Shown: positions 48,050 through 57,202 of the stretch, piece after piece
Numbering within the stretch: position 1 is the first letter of the stretch
How the letters are laid out: every line of letters begins with the position of its first letter
NCBI GenBank assembly: GCA_017411835.1
Contig: JAFQPG010000004.1
Span: 93,453 to 157,452, forward strand
DNA from: Ruminococcus sp.
GTDB lineage: Bacteria; Bacillota; Clostridia; Oscillospirales; Acutalibacteraceae
Length of the DNA: 64,000 nt
Direction: 5' to 3'
The notes under the pieces: model-generated
Databases searched by the model: none
What the model was told of the DNA's origin: nothing
The model's input: only the letters and a program-made list of their open reading frames with translations
Made by a program: the position numbers and the translations under genes

Positions 48050-48454
48050 ATGAAAAAACAAATATTATTAAGTATCATGTTGGGAATACTTGCATCAATT
48101 GCCTCGTATTTGTTAGTAATAGTTGACGTCTTAACATTTAACGGAAATGTGTATTCGTGGCTCTTTGTACCAATTAATATCTTGATAACTATATTTGTTG
48201 TCTTTTTTAAAAAACCTTCAGTTATATGTATCGTTTTGAGGGGAATTTTATATATTGTTGGATACATTTTGTTTTACAAAAGCGGTATTCACGAATATAT
48301 TTTCAATATAGCCAACAATTATTCAGCCGCTTATCTTGGTGAGGGGATATTAGTTGGTGTAATTATCAACACTATTGTTATTTGCATCACTTTTCTTGTA
48401 GCTGGAATAGTACGAACAGCCAATTATGCTACGGAAAAGCAACAGAAGAATTAA
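48050..48454 (+). CDS. Small four-helix membrane protein of unknown function
   Basis: The 134-residue protein has about four membrane helices (near residues 5-27, 36-56, 62-80 and 97-122) and a charged C-terminus. No family was recognised. The first ATG (48044) is too close to AAAGGAG; ATG 48050 is used. It follows serS by 12 bases and ends at a terminator, so it is probably co-transcribed with serS. Confidence 0.6.
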   Translation: MKKQILLSIMLGILASIASYLLVIVDVLTFNGNVYSWLFVPINILITIFVVFFKKPSVICIVLRGILYIVGYILFYKSGIHEYIFNIANNYSAAYLGEGILVGVIINTIVICITFLVAGIVRTANYATEKQQKN

Positions 48455-48465
48455 AGTAATTAGAA

Positions 48466-48500
48466 AAACCGCCCGAGATTATCGGGCGGTTTGTTGTTTA
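48466..48500 (+). terminator. Terminator after serS operon
   Basis: The perfect 11-bp stem AAACCGCCCGA (48466-48476) / TCGGGCGGTTT (48482-48492) is followed by a T-rich tract. Confidence 0.85.
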
Positions 48501-48549
48501 TTAACGATTTGTGTGATATGATAATTATAGAAGATTTTGAGGTGATATT

Positions 48550-50586
48550 ATGCTGAAAAAAATAGTAGCTTTGATATTGTGTGCGCTGATGACACTTTCT
48601 TTTTGTGCGTGTGCAGGTAGCGCGGATATCAAAACCGAGCTTTCGCTCAACAGCGATGTAAAAGAAGCGAGCACTTACACAAAGAAGATTAATTCAGCCG
48701 TTTATAATGAGCTGGATTTTTCTGACAAAAGCGAATTTGAAAATGCAACGAAAGGACTTATCGAAGCGCCAGAAAGTCTAGAGATAAAGGACGAAAACGG
48801 CAATGTCGTATGGAGTCAGAACGCGTACGCTTTTTTAGATGAATACGACAAAGCACCCGATACAGCAAATCCAAGTTTGTGGGAAAATACGAAGAACAAT
48901 CACGCTTACGGTTTGTTTAAAGTAGTCGATGGTATATATCAGGTTCGTGGCTACGATATAACAAACTTAACGGTTGTTGAGGGTGAAACAGGCTATATCG
49001 TTTTTGACCCTATGATGAGCGTTGAATGTGCGCAGGCGGCAATCGAATTAGTGTATAAAAATCTGGGTAAAAAGCCGATTAAAGCGGTGATTGTTTCTCA
49101 CAGTCACGCTGACCACTTCGGTGGAATCAAAGCAGTAATGACTCAAGAGCAAAGAGCCGACAGCTCGCTTAGCATAGAAGAGCAGTTAAGCTCGGGACAA
49201 ATTCCGATTATCGTACCAGTCGACTTTGAAGAATACGCAGTAAGCGAGAATTTATATGCGGGAATGGCAATGAAGCGACGCGCAAATTATCAATACGGCG
49301 GTTTCTTGCAAGAGGGCGTTACAGGCTCGCTTGGTATGGGTATCGGAATGGGACAGTCGTCCGGTATGTCCTCGTACATCTCCCCTACTTATGAAATAAA
49401 GCAAAGTGGAGAGAAAATAGTCATCGACGGAGTGACCTTTGAATTTCAGTTGACTCCGGGAACGGAAGCACCGACTGAAATGAATACCTGGTTGCCCCAG
49501 TATAATGCTTTGTGGATAGCAGAAAACTGCACCTCAACTTTGCACAACCTATACACCTTACGAGGTGCACAAATACGAGACGGTGAAATATGGGCAAAAT
49601 ATATTACACAGGCAATATCGCTATATGGAGATAAAGTCGAAGTTGTTTTCCAATCTCATAACTGGCCACACTGGGGCAATGAAAACATAAACGAATATCT
49701 TATAAACACCGCCGCTGTGTATAAGTATATAAACGACCAGACGCTTTCTTACATAAACAGAGGCTACACATCTGACGAAATATCAAATATGATAAAGCTA
49801 CCTAAAGAGCTCAACAAGGTATGGTACACCCGTCAGTACTACGGTACTGTTGCTCATAACGCTAAAGCGGTATATCAGAAATATATGGGTTGGTACGATG
49901 CAAATCCTGTAAATCTTAACCCGTTAGAGCCGTCAGAGAGTGCCAAAAAATGGGTAGAGTATTTAGGTGATACAGACGAGGTGCTCAAAAAAGCAAAGCG
50001 GGACTTTGAAAATGGCGAGTACCAATGGGTAGCAGAAATCACTAATGTACTTGTTTTTGCTGACCCTGAAAATGAGGCGGCACGATTGCTTTGCGCTGAC
50101 GCTTTAGAACAGCTTGGATATCAATCTGAGTCGGGCACGTGGCGTAATGTTTACCTTAGTGCAGCATTAGAACTTAGAAACTCGAATCAGGCAAAAAATT
50201 CTAAAGACAGCGTTGCAACAGGCGATGCTCAAAAGAGTGTTTCGGCAAGCTCAATGCTTCAGTATATCGCAATTATGCTCAACAGAGATAATCTGCAGGG
50301 TGAAAATTTCACGGTGAATATGACAATAAGCGATACTAAAGAAAACTTTGGATTAAATATTGTCGACGGCGTTATGCTCATATACGAAGATACCTTATTT
50401 GAAAAAGCTGACGTAAGTGTTGTATGCCCTAAAATTGCGCTGTCTATAATAATGAGTCAGAACACTCAAAAGCTGTCAGATGCAGTAAAGCTTGAAGGAG
50501 ATGCTGAAAAGTTCTACCTTCTTGCTAAAAACGCAGATTCATTTGATACTAAAACGGCTTTGTATTTTAATATAGTCGAACCATAA
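48550..50586 (+). CDS. Alkylsulfatase-like lipoprotein (metallo-beta-lactamase superfamily)
   Basis: The 678-residue product starts with a lipoprotein signal ending SFCAC. The N-terminal part resembles linear alkylsulfatases (SdsA1/YjcS/BDS1): the VDGIYQVRGYDITNLTVVEGETGYIVFDP opening, the metal-binding HSHADHFGG (His184, His186, Asp188, His189) and SHNWPHWG. A helical dimerization domain and a C-terminal SCP2-like lipid-binding domain follow, and the length fits. Such enzymes release sulfate from long-chain alkyl sulfates. In a likely gut anaerobe the natural substrate is unclear and might be a host or dietary sulfo-lipid. It is monocistronic. Confidence 0.82.
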   Translation: MLKKIVALILCALMTLSFCACAGSADIKTELSLNSDVKEASTYTKKINSAVYNELDFSDKSEFENATKGLIEAPESLEIKDENGNVVWSQNAYAFLDEYDKAPDTANPSLWENTKNNHAYGLFKVVDGIYQVRGYDITNLTVVEGETGYIVFDPMMSVECAQAAIELVYKNLGKKPIKAVIVSHSHADHFGGIKAVMTQEQRADSSLSIEEQLSSGQIPIIVPVDFEEYAVSENLYAGMAMKRRANYQYGGFLQEGVTGSLGMGIGMGQSSGMSSYISPTYEIKQSGEKIVIDGVTFEFQLTPGTEAPTEMNTWLPQYNALWIAENCTSTLHNLYTLRGAQIRDGEIWAKYITQAISLYGDKVEVVFQSHNWPHWGNENINEYLINTAAVYKYINDQTLSYINRGYTSDEISNMIKLPKELNKVWYTRQYYGTVAHNAKAVYQKYMGWYDANPVNLNPLEPSESAKKWVEYLGDTDEVLKKAKRDFENGEYQWVAEITNVLVFADPENEAARLLCADALEQLGYQSESGTWRNVYLSAALELRNSNQAKNSKDSVATGDAQKSVSASSMLQYIAIMLNRDNLQGENFTVNMTISDTKENFGLNIVDGVMLIYEDTLFEKADVSVVCPKIALSIIMSQNTQKLSDAVKLEGDAEKFYLLAKNADSFDTKTALYFNIVEP

Positions 50587-50588
50587 AA

Positions 50589-50618
50589 AAAGCACCCATT
50601 TGGGTGCTTTTTTTTACT
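50589..50618. terminator. Bidirectional terminator
   Basis: The 9-bp stem AAAGCACCC (50589-50597) / GGGTGCTTT (50602-50610) with long T runs on both sides lies between convergent genes. Confidence 0.85.
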
Positions 50619-51291
50619 CTACTTTTTCATATTCGTAACCGTTTAACGCTAATATATTGTTCTTTAAGGAATACTCGAGTTCTCTTGAGCCGTCTTGTTC
50701 TTCAGTTACCATATAGTAAAGTGTAACTTTGTTATCAGAGCAGGAATACTTGCAGTCGACAGTTGCGTAGTTAAGAACATCGGTGATTACAGCGGTGCCG
50801 TCCTTATTAAAACGGTAGCATTCGGGACTATCTTCGCTTTGCCAGTCACCGATTAAGCTTTCATCTGTTTTGAGTTTAGTTGGTGCTTTAATGGTAACTT
50901 CAGGCATAGTTGCTTTTTTGAAGGTGTAGCTTGATTCGTCACTTTCGAGCGTCATTTCGTCGCCGTCGATATTTGCTTTGTATTCGTTGTATAGGAAATT
51001 TGGAATATCAATGTCATAAAGGTTTGTTTCATCTTCAAAATCAAAGTAGCCGTAAACTGTGCTTGTACCCCATTTTGCAAAAGCATCGCCGTTATCCTCA
51101 AATATGAAGTAGCATTTTTCATTTATATCGTCACATATCCAAGTACCGACGATTTCGTTTTGAGAACCTTGATTTAAAGAAGTGGTCTCACCGATATTTT
51201 CTATAGGATCTACTGTTTCTTGTGTGCTGTTACACGCGCAAAGCGTGAATGTCAAAATCAGACAGATTAAAGCTATTAAAAGTCGTTTCAT
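50614..51291 (-). CDS. Lipoprotein of unknown function
   Basis: The 225-residue product has a lipoprotein signal ending LCAC (Cys about 20). The body has two similar segments reading like GTWICDD...CYFIFEDNGDAFA and GDWQSED...CYRFNKDGTAVI, so it seems to be an internal duplication of a small beta-barrel-like domain found in many clostridial lipoproteins. Its function is not known. Confidence 0.65.
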   Translation of the reverse strand: MKRLLIALICLILTFTLCACNSTQETVDPIENIGETTSLNQGSQNEIVGTWICDDINEKCYFIFEDNGDAFAKWGTSTVYGYFDFEDETNLYDIDIPNFLYNEYKANIDGDEMTLESDESSYTFKKATMPEVTIKAPTKLKTDESLIGDWQSEDSPECYRFNKDGTAVITDVLNYATVDCKYSCSDNKVTLYYMVTEEQDGSRELEYSLKNNILALNGYEYEKVE

Positions 51292-51397
51292 TGTGCACCT
51301 CTATAATAAAAAATTGCTATAAATTATGCTTATACAAGTAATTTTAAGTACACAAATAACAAAAGTCAATAAATTTTTAAAAAAGCTTGATTTTGCC

Positions 51398-51426
51398 TTG
51401 CATAAGTACAAATCGTTTGGTATAAT
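51398..51426 (+). promoter_or_regulatory. guaB promoter
   Basis: TTGCAT (51398-51403), 17 bases, perfect TATAAT (51421-51426). Confidence 0.7.
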
Positions 51427-51428
51427 AA

Positions 51429-52934
<1,506 letters not shown>

Positions 52935-52947
52935 TAAACTTAAAAAG

Positions 52948-52978
52948 AAAGGCTCCCTTTTTGGGAGCCTTTTATCTT
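52948..52978 (+). terminator. guaB terminator
   Basis: The 10-bp stem AAAGGCTCCC (52948-52957) / GGGAGCCTTT (52963-52972) is followed by T-rich sequence. Confidence 0.85.
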
Positions 52979-53004
52979 TTATGAAGCTTGTTTACGTCGA
53001 TTTA

Positions 53005-53029
53005 TCGAGGGCTCCAAGCCTCGGCGCTT
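53005..53029. repeat. Dispersed repeat, copy 1
   Basis: A 25-base segment (TCGAGGGCTC...TCGGCGCTT) recurs at 55895-55919 with one difference (C to T). Its left part can fold as CGAGG(G)CT / AGCCTCG. Both copies lie just beyond the 3' end of a gene. Confidence 0.7.
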
Positions 53030-53037
53030 AAATTAAA

Positions 53038-53080
53038 ATAACCCTTGGCTGTGTTTCTTTACACATCAGCCAAGGGTTAT
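53038..53080 (-). terminator. Long perfect hairpin
   Basis: The perfect 14-bp stem ATAACCCTTGGCTG (53038-53051) / CAGCCAAGGGTTAT (53067-53080). On the minus strand it is followed by TTTTAATTT, so it would end the leftward unit described at 53038-53450. Confidence 0.7.
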
Positions 53081-53450
53081 CTTAGGTCGTTCTTAATATC
53101 TAGCTTCATATTATCCTCTCTTTCTGCGGTATAGTCGCTTTTGACTTCTTTCACTACTTGGTGTTTTTTAGCCATCGCATCATTCTCATTTTGAGAAACA
53201 CCGTCTGTAATTTCTGTCTCTGGCTTTTCTTTTGGTTTTACATCATTTTCAAAATTCAGATGTTGTAATATTATCAAAAAAGGAGTAACTGTTTTTTAAA
53301 TAAATTTTACGGAAAAAGTTTTTTGTTTTTTAAATTTATATATTCATCTGAACTTTGCCGTAAGTGGTGTAAAATCCTTGTGCTTATTTGTACATTGGAC
53401 TCTCCTCCTCTTTTCACTTACAATATAGCATACTATTTGATAGATTTCAA
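53038..53450 (-). pseudogene. Leftward promoter-RBS-hairpin unit without intact gene (possible decayed element)
   Basis: On the minus strand there is a promoter (TTGAAA, 17 bases, TATATT; 53422-53450), a strong GAGGAGGAG ribosome site, then ATG at 53395 that reads M-Y-K and stops. The same frame continues after the stop as a sensible-looking short sequence to TAA. A 66-codon Lys/Glu-rich frame (53077-53277, TTG start, no ribosome site) and a ten-codon frame after AGAGG (MKLDIKNDLR) follow, ending at the hairpin 53038-53080. The arrangement suggests a gene or mobile-element remnant inactivated by stops and frameshifts, or an attenuator RNA. The rest of 53281-53536 is AT-rich with no other gene. 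Confidence 0.4.
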
Positions 53451-53536
53451 TATGTAATTTTGTATAAAGTTCACATAAAATACTAGTGCAATAGGTAGAT
53501 TTTGTATATTATGTCAGCGATTTTTTCACAAAAGCG

Positions 53537-53566
53537 TTGACAATCAAAATATTTATCTGCTATAAT
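53537..53566 (+). promoter_or_regulatory. pnuC promoter
   Basis: Perfect TTGACA (53537-53542) and TATAAT (53561-53566) with an 18-base spacer; transcription would start near 53573, leaving a leader of about 120 bases. Confidence 0.8.
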
Positions 53567-53572
53567 AAAACT

Positions 53573-53695
53573 GTTGGGCGGTCTTTTTGACCGCTTATTT
53601 TACTGCCACCGGGTAGAGAAATGCAGATAAGGCATTCGTGACACATCGTTAGGTCTTAGAAGATGTGTGCGAGTGCTTATTTTTTTGGAGGATAT
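53573..53695 (+). ncRNA. Structured pnuC leader: candidate riboswitch / attenuator
   Basis: The leader begins with hairpin GCGGTC (53578-53583) / GACCGC (53589-53594). A long hairpin, 53627-53680 (ATAAG/CTTAT, CATTCG/CGAGTG, ACACATC/GATGTGT), is followed at once by seven T residues, making an intrinsic terminator that ends one base before the GGAGG ribosome site (53687-53691). An alternative small hairpin AATGC (53620-53624) / GCATT (53632-53636) would break the terminator base. GGTC in the terminator loop (53652-53655) could pair with GACC of the first hairpin. This is the layout of a ligand-controlled transcription attenuator. I cannot match it to a known class; NAD-related ligands are likely because pnuC follows. 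Confidence 0.55.
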
Positions 53696-54382
53696 ATGAA
53701 ATTTGAAAATCCGTTTGCAAAACTGACAGCTTTTGAGTGGATATTGTGGGGCACGTCCGTTTTGTCGATAATTTGCGCTTTTTTATTATCAGGAGCCGGC
53801 TCCATACTTGAAATGCTGGCATCGCTTTTTGGCGTAACAGCGCTGATATTTGTTGCAAAAGGACTTATCATCGGACAAATGATGACGGTTTTCTTTTCAC
53901 TTTTATATGGAATAGTGTCCTTTAAGTTTAATTACTACGGCGAGATGATAACATATCTTTTTATGGCTTTGCCGATAGCACTATTCGCGACAATAGAATG
54001 GATAAAGCATCCGTATAGAAATACGGATGTAGTCGAAGTCAGTAAAGTAACAAAAAAGCAGGTGATTATTATGTGCTTTTTAGCAGTGAGCACAACGATA
54101 ATTTTCTACTTTATACTGAAGTTTTTTAATACGCCTAATCTTTTCTTCTCAACCATTTCGGTGACTACGAGTTTTATTGCGGCGTATCTTACATATCTGC
54201 GTTCGCCGTATTATGGCATCGGCTACGGATTAAATGATATTGTGTTGATTATCCTTTGGACTTTAGCAAGTATAGAAGACATCAGATATTTGCCGATGGT
54301 TTTATGTTTTGTAATGTTTCTTGCCAACGACATCTATGGATTTTACAACTGGCGTAAGCTAAGAAAAACGCAGAATACCTAA
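53696..54382 (+). CDS. pnuC: Nicotinamide riboside/mononucleotide transporter PnuC
   Basis: The 228-residue integral membrane protein has about seven helices and the family features FEWILWGTSVL near the start, LLYGIVSFKFNYYGEMITYLFMALPI, and the C-terminal YGLNDIVLIILWTLASIEDIRYLPMVLCFVMFLANDIYGFYNW. PnuC proteins carry nicotinamide riboside (or related vitamins) by facilitated diffusion, driven by intracellular phosphorylation. The start is ATG 53696 after GGAGG; an upstream GTG frame lies within the leader hairpin and is rejected. Confidence 0.9.
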   Translation: MKFENPFAKLTAFEWILWGTSVLSIICAFLLSGAGSILEMLASLFGVTALIFVAKGLIIGQMMTVFFSLLYGIVSFKFNYYGEMITYLFMALPIALFATIEWIKHPYRNTDVVEVSKVTKKQVIIMCFLAVSTTIIFYFILKFFNTPNLFFSTISVTTSFIAAYLTYLRSPYYGIGYGLNDIVLIILWTLASIEDIRYLPMVLCFVMFLANDIYGFYNWRKLRKTQNT

Positions 54383-54389
54383 TAAAAAT

Positions 54390-54420
54390 GCCACACCAAA
54401 AACGGTGTGGCTTTCTTTAT
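54390..54420. terminator. Bidirectional terminator
   Basis: The 8-bp stem GCCACACC (54390-54397) / GGTGTGGC (54404-54411) lies between convergent pnuC and the PHP gene, with T-rich flanks. Confidence 0.8.
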
Positions 54421-55292
54421 ATATTCATCTTGAATTTTTTCAGCTCATAGTAATAGGATGCTGGGACGAGCAAATCGCCTTTGCCGATACCGAGTTGTAT
54501 GTCGGGTTTATTGTCCCCATGAAAATCGCTTCCGCCACTTTTTAAAAGTGAAAATTCTTTTGCAAGTGCAATAGCGTCCTGCATTTGTTTTTTGTCAAAT
54601 TTAGAGTAGTTAGTTTCCATCGCAACCAAGCCGTTAGCTTTTGCTAAAGCCAAAAACTCTTTGAGCTCATCACCCTTAAGATTTAAAAACGGATGTGCTA
54701 AAACAGGCACAATGGACAAAGAAGAAAGCAGTTTAATAATATCGATTGCATCATCACGCTTTATAGGAACGTAAAATTCCCCTTTTTCGTTTAAAATGGT
54801 GTCAAACGCTTCTTTAATACTTTTTACGTAAGAGCATCGCATTAGCTCGTTTGCAAACTGAACTCGGTTGACGGTGCCTCTGTTTTTTTGCTTCTGTATG
54901 TTTTTAAAGGAGATATTATATCCGCCATTTTTCAGATTTTTATACATCTGATAGTTTGCAGTTTCTTTTCTAAGCTGAATATTTTCCAAAAGCTCGTTTA
55001 GTTGCGGGTATGGTCTGTTTTCTATAAAAAGTCCGACGATGTGCAGTTCTTTTTTATTGTATTCGGTTGTAATTTCTACGCCGCCGACAGCATTAACATT
55101 TTTATTTTCAGCAGCCTTAAAAAAATCGGGCAGACCTGATACATTATTGTGGTCGCAAAGTGCAATCGCAGTAAGCCCGATTGCTTCAGCGTTCTCTATA
55201 AGTTGAGCAGGTGTAAAAGTGCCGTCAGAATAAGTAGAATGCGTATGCAAATCGCAATATTCAGTTTTTAAATTTAACATACTATCGCTCAT
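54417..55292 (-). CDS. PHP-domain metal-dependent phosphoesterase
   Basis: The 291-residue protein shows the four PHP motifs: DLHTHSTYSDGT (20s), a central ALCDHNNVSG, VLAHPF, and GSDFHG near the end. Relatives hydrolyse 3'-phosphoadenosine 5'-phosphate, 3',5'-nucleoside bisphosphates or short RNAs (RnaA/YciV-type). The exact substrate cannot be told from sequence. Several in-frame Mets are near the start (MSDSMLNLK); the first is kept. Confidence 0.85.
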   Translation of the reverse strand: MSDSMLNLKTEYCDLHTHSTYSDGTFTPAQLIENAEAIGLTAIALCDHNNVSGLPDFFKAAENKNVNAVGGVEITTEYNKKELHIVGLFIENRPYPQLNELLENIQLRKETANYQMYKNLKNGGYNISFKNIQKQKNRGTVNRVQFANELMRCSYVKSIKEAFDTILNEKGEFYVPIKRDDAIDIIKLLSSLSIVPVLAHPFLNLKGDELKEFLALAKANGLVAMETNYSKFDKKQMQDAIALAKEFSLLKSGGSDFHGDNKPDIQLGIGKGDLLVPASYYYELKKFKMNI

Positions 55293-55460
55293 AATAACCT
55301 CGAAAATGTAGTTTATCTAACTTTATTGTATAACACAAATATAAAAAATACTAGTAAAAATAAGGCAGATAATTAAAAGAGTATCTGCCCAAATAGTCCG
55401 CTCACCTTATAGCTTGTAAAAAAATAAACCGACAGATACCAGTAGGTATCTATCGGTTTA

Positions 55461-55548
55461 TGGTGCCGGTGACCGGACTTGAACCGGTACGATCGCAATG
55501 ATCGAGGGATTTTAAGTCCCTTGTGTCTGCCTATTCCACCACACCGGC
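55461..55548 (-). tRNA. tRNA-Leu (TAA anticodon)
   Basis: The minus strand folds as a class II tRNA of 85 bases plus encoded CCA: acceptor GCCGGTG / CACCGGC, anticodon stem GGGAC/ATCCC-like with TAA, a long variable arm (CGATCATTGCGATCG) and GGTTCAAGTCC T arm. It is the last tRNA of the Met-Glu-Leu cluster. Confidence 0.93.
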
Positions 55549-55562
55549 GGGCTTATAAGAAA

Positions 55563-55582
55563 ACCCCAGCTTTTGCTGGGGT
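55563..55582 (-). terminator. Terminator-like hairpin between tRNA-Glu and tRNA-Leu
   Basis: On the minus strand ACCCCAGC / GCTGGGGT with an AAAA loop is followed by TTTTC. It lies inside the tRNA cluster, so tRNA-Leu may be reached only by readthrough, or it may aid processing. Confidence 0.7.
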
Positions 55583-55588
55583 CCTTAG

Positions 55589-55663
55589 TGGTGACCCGGA
55601 CGAGAATCGAACTCGTGTTACCGCCGTGAAAGGGCGGTGTCTTAACCGCTTGACCACCGGGCC
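55589..55663 (-). tRNA. tRNA-Glu (TTC anticodon)
   Basis: Minus strand, 72 bases plus CCA: acceptor GGCCCGG / CCGGGTC, anticodon loop CTTTCAC giving TTC, T arm GAGTTCGATTCTC. Three bases separate it from tRNA-Met. Confidence 0.95.
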
Positions 55664-55666
55664 ATC

Positions 55667-55743
55667 TGGTAGCGGAAATAGGACTTGAACCTACGACACT
55701 TCGGGTATGAACCGAATGCTCTAGCCAACTGAGCTATTCCGCC
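55667..55743 (-). tRNA. tRNA-Met (CAT anticodon, elongator type)
   Basis: Minus strand, 74 bases plus CCA: acceptor GGCGGAA / TTCCGCT with a G-U first pair, D arm AGCTCAGTTGGCTAGAGC, anticodon loop TTCATAC. It resembles bacillar elongator tRNA-Met; a lysidine-modified tRNA-Ile with CAT cannot be fully excluded. It is first in the cluster. Confidence 0.9.
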
Positions 55744-55776
55744 GTACAAACTAACTAAATCAAATTAGCAAGAATG

Positions 55777-55805
55777 ATTATATTATAACTTTTTCACTTT
55801 GTCAA
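55777..55805 (-). promoter_or_regulatory. tRNA cluster promoter
   Basis: Minus-strand perfect TTGACA, 17 bases, perfect TATAAT, about 35 bases upstream of tRNA-Met. Confidence 0.85.
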
Positions 55806-55894
55806 GTTTTTTAAAAATACTTTTCGCAAAAAAGATTAAAATATACGGCAAAAGCAGGTATTTAGCATTTCCGCTGAAGATTTTTACTGATAAT

Positions 55895-55919
55895 TCGAGG
55901 GCTCTAAGCCTCGGCGCTT
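55895..55919. repeat. Dispersed repeat, copy 2
   Basis: It is nearly identical to 53005-53029. It lies in a longer stretch without convincing genes (55806-56050), which also contains GTTGAC-TTC-GTCAAC (55985-55999) and a second GCTCGGCGCTT motif just before the glucokinase stop (56042-56052). The stretch reads as an interspersed repeat element downstream of the glucokinase gene. Confidence 0.65.
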
Positions 55920-56054
55920 TGATGTCACGCCTCGCTCACCTACGCATCTCTTCAAAAATCTACAGTCTCGCATTGATTTCCTGCGTTGACTTCGTCAACT
56001 GCGAAAATACAGACTCGACCTTGATTTTGTGAAGGCTTCGGTGCTCGGCGCTTA

Positions 56055-57002
56055 TTATAGCATTGCGGCGCCGATGATGCCCGCGTCGTTTCCGAGAGTT
56101 GCTGCGCAGATGTGGGTCTGCTTTTCGTTGTGCTTAGTGATACGCTCAGCTTCAACAATAGCGCGTACAGGGTTTAAAAGGTTGTCGCCCTGACGGGAAA
56201 CACCGCCACCGATGCAAAGCACGTCCGGCTGGAAAATGTTGATAACATTAACAATACCGCAAGCAAGGTAGCTGATGTATTCATTAACTACAGCAGTACC
56301 TGTAGGGTCGCCTGCCATCATAGCATCAAACGGAGTTTTACCGTTTACGTTGTTGATATCACCCTCGCAGAGGTTGAGCATATATGAGAACTCAGGCTTT
56401 TCATTTCTGATAGCCTCTTTTGTCATATTGATAAGAGCTGTTGCTGAAGCATAAGCCTCCCAGCAACCTTTTCTACCACATCCGCATTCTTTGCCGTCTT
56501 TAACGATAACCATATGGCCAAGCTCAGCGCCTGCAAAGTTAGAGCCGGAGTAAATCTTGCCGTCGATAACGATACCGCCACCAACGCCTGTGCCAAGAGT
56601 AATGGCAACAGCGTTTCTACAGCCCTTTGCAGAGCCTGCCAAAAACTCGCCGAGTGCAGCAGCGTTAGCGTCGTTTTCAATCTTAATGTATTTACCAAGA
56701 CGATCGTTCATCATCTTTCTGATGTCCCAATTTTTGAAGAGCAGGTTCGGACAAGTTTCAACAATACCTGTGTCAGGATTAACCGCACCAGGTACGCCGA
56801 TACCGATATAATCGACATCGTCCATTTTAATTTTTGCCTTTTTAACTGCCTCTTTAACGATAGCAGCCATAGAGTCGCACACATCGGACTCAGGACGTGG
56901 AATAGCAGTTTTACATTCTGCGCGGGCAACAATTTCATACTGGTCGTTTACAACACCAGCTACGATATTTGTTCCGCCTAAATCAATACCTACTCTATAC
57001 AT
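56055..57002 (-). CDS. glcK: ROK-family glucokinase
   Basis: The 315-residue sugar kinase has the ATP motif GIDLGGTNIVAGV, GTGVGGGIVIDG, and the ROK zinc-binding CGCGRKGCWEAYAS with His in ELGHM. GENDANAAALGE-like ENDANAAALGEF contains the catalytic Asp. It most likely phosphorylates glucose; other hexoses or N-acetylated sugars are possible. It is monocistronic, with the repeat region downstream. Confidence 0.88.
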   Translation of the reverse strand: MYRVGIDLGGTNIVAGVVNDQYEIVARAECKTAIPRPESDVCDSMAAIVKEAVKKAKIKMDDVDYIGIGVPGAVNPDTGIVETCPNLLFKNWDIRKMMNDRLGKYIKIENDANAAALGEFLAGSAKGCRNAVAITLGTGVGGGIVIDGKIYSGSNFAGAELGHMVIVKDGKECGCGRKGCWEAYASATALINMTKEAIRNEKPEFSYMLNLCEGDINNVNGKTPFDAMMAGDPTGTAVVNEYISYLACGIVNVINIFQPDVLCIGGGVSRQGDNLLNPVRAIVEAERITKHNEKQTHICAATLGNDAGIIGAAML

Positions 57003-57102
57003 ATATATACACCTCTCAAAATTTGTGTAAATTTAGTATAACATAAACTTTAGGCTTGTAAAAGGCTTTTGAGAAAATTTTTAATTTATATTTTATAAGA
57101 AA

Positions 57103-57128
57103 ACGGACCAAGCTTACGCTTAGTCCGT
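57103..57128 (-). terminator. Terminator of the Usp-like gene
   Basis: On the minus strand ACGGACTAAGC pairs with GCTTGGTCCGT (one T-G wobble), followed by TTTTC. Confidence 0.75.
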
Positions 57129-57202
57129 TATGCAAACTATTAAAGGTTTTCAAAATTTATTTATGCGGCACAAAACCGCTTTCGGTATATTGACATTTCT
57201 TT

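Noticed and set aside
53077-53277. A 66-codon Lys/Glu-rich frame as a real gene
   Set aside because: It starts at TTG without a ribosome site and ends inside a hairpin; kept only as part of the possible decayed unit.
53573-53695. TPP, ZTP, preQ1-I or THF riboswitch in the pnuC leader
   Set aside because: The conserved cores I know for these classes are not present; NAD+-II could not be confirmed from memory.
53663-53695. GTG start for pnuC 11 codons upstream
   Set aside because: It lies within the terminator hairpin; GGAGG points to ATG 53696, which matches the family N-terminus.
55479-55688. A 69-codon plus-strand frame
   Set aside because: It runs across the three tRNA genes on the opposite strand and is a translation artefact.
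55799-56158. Short frames on both strands of the repeat block
   Set aside because: No ribosome sites, overlap with a dispersed repeat and the end of the glucokinase gene; treated as non-coding.
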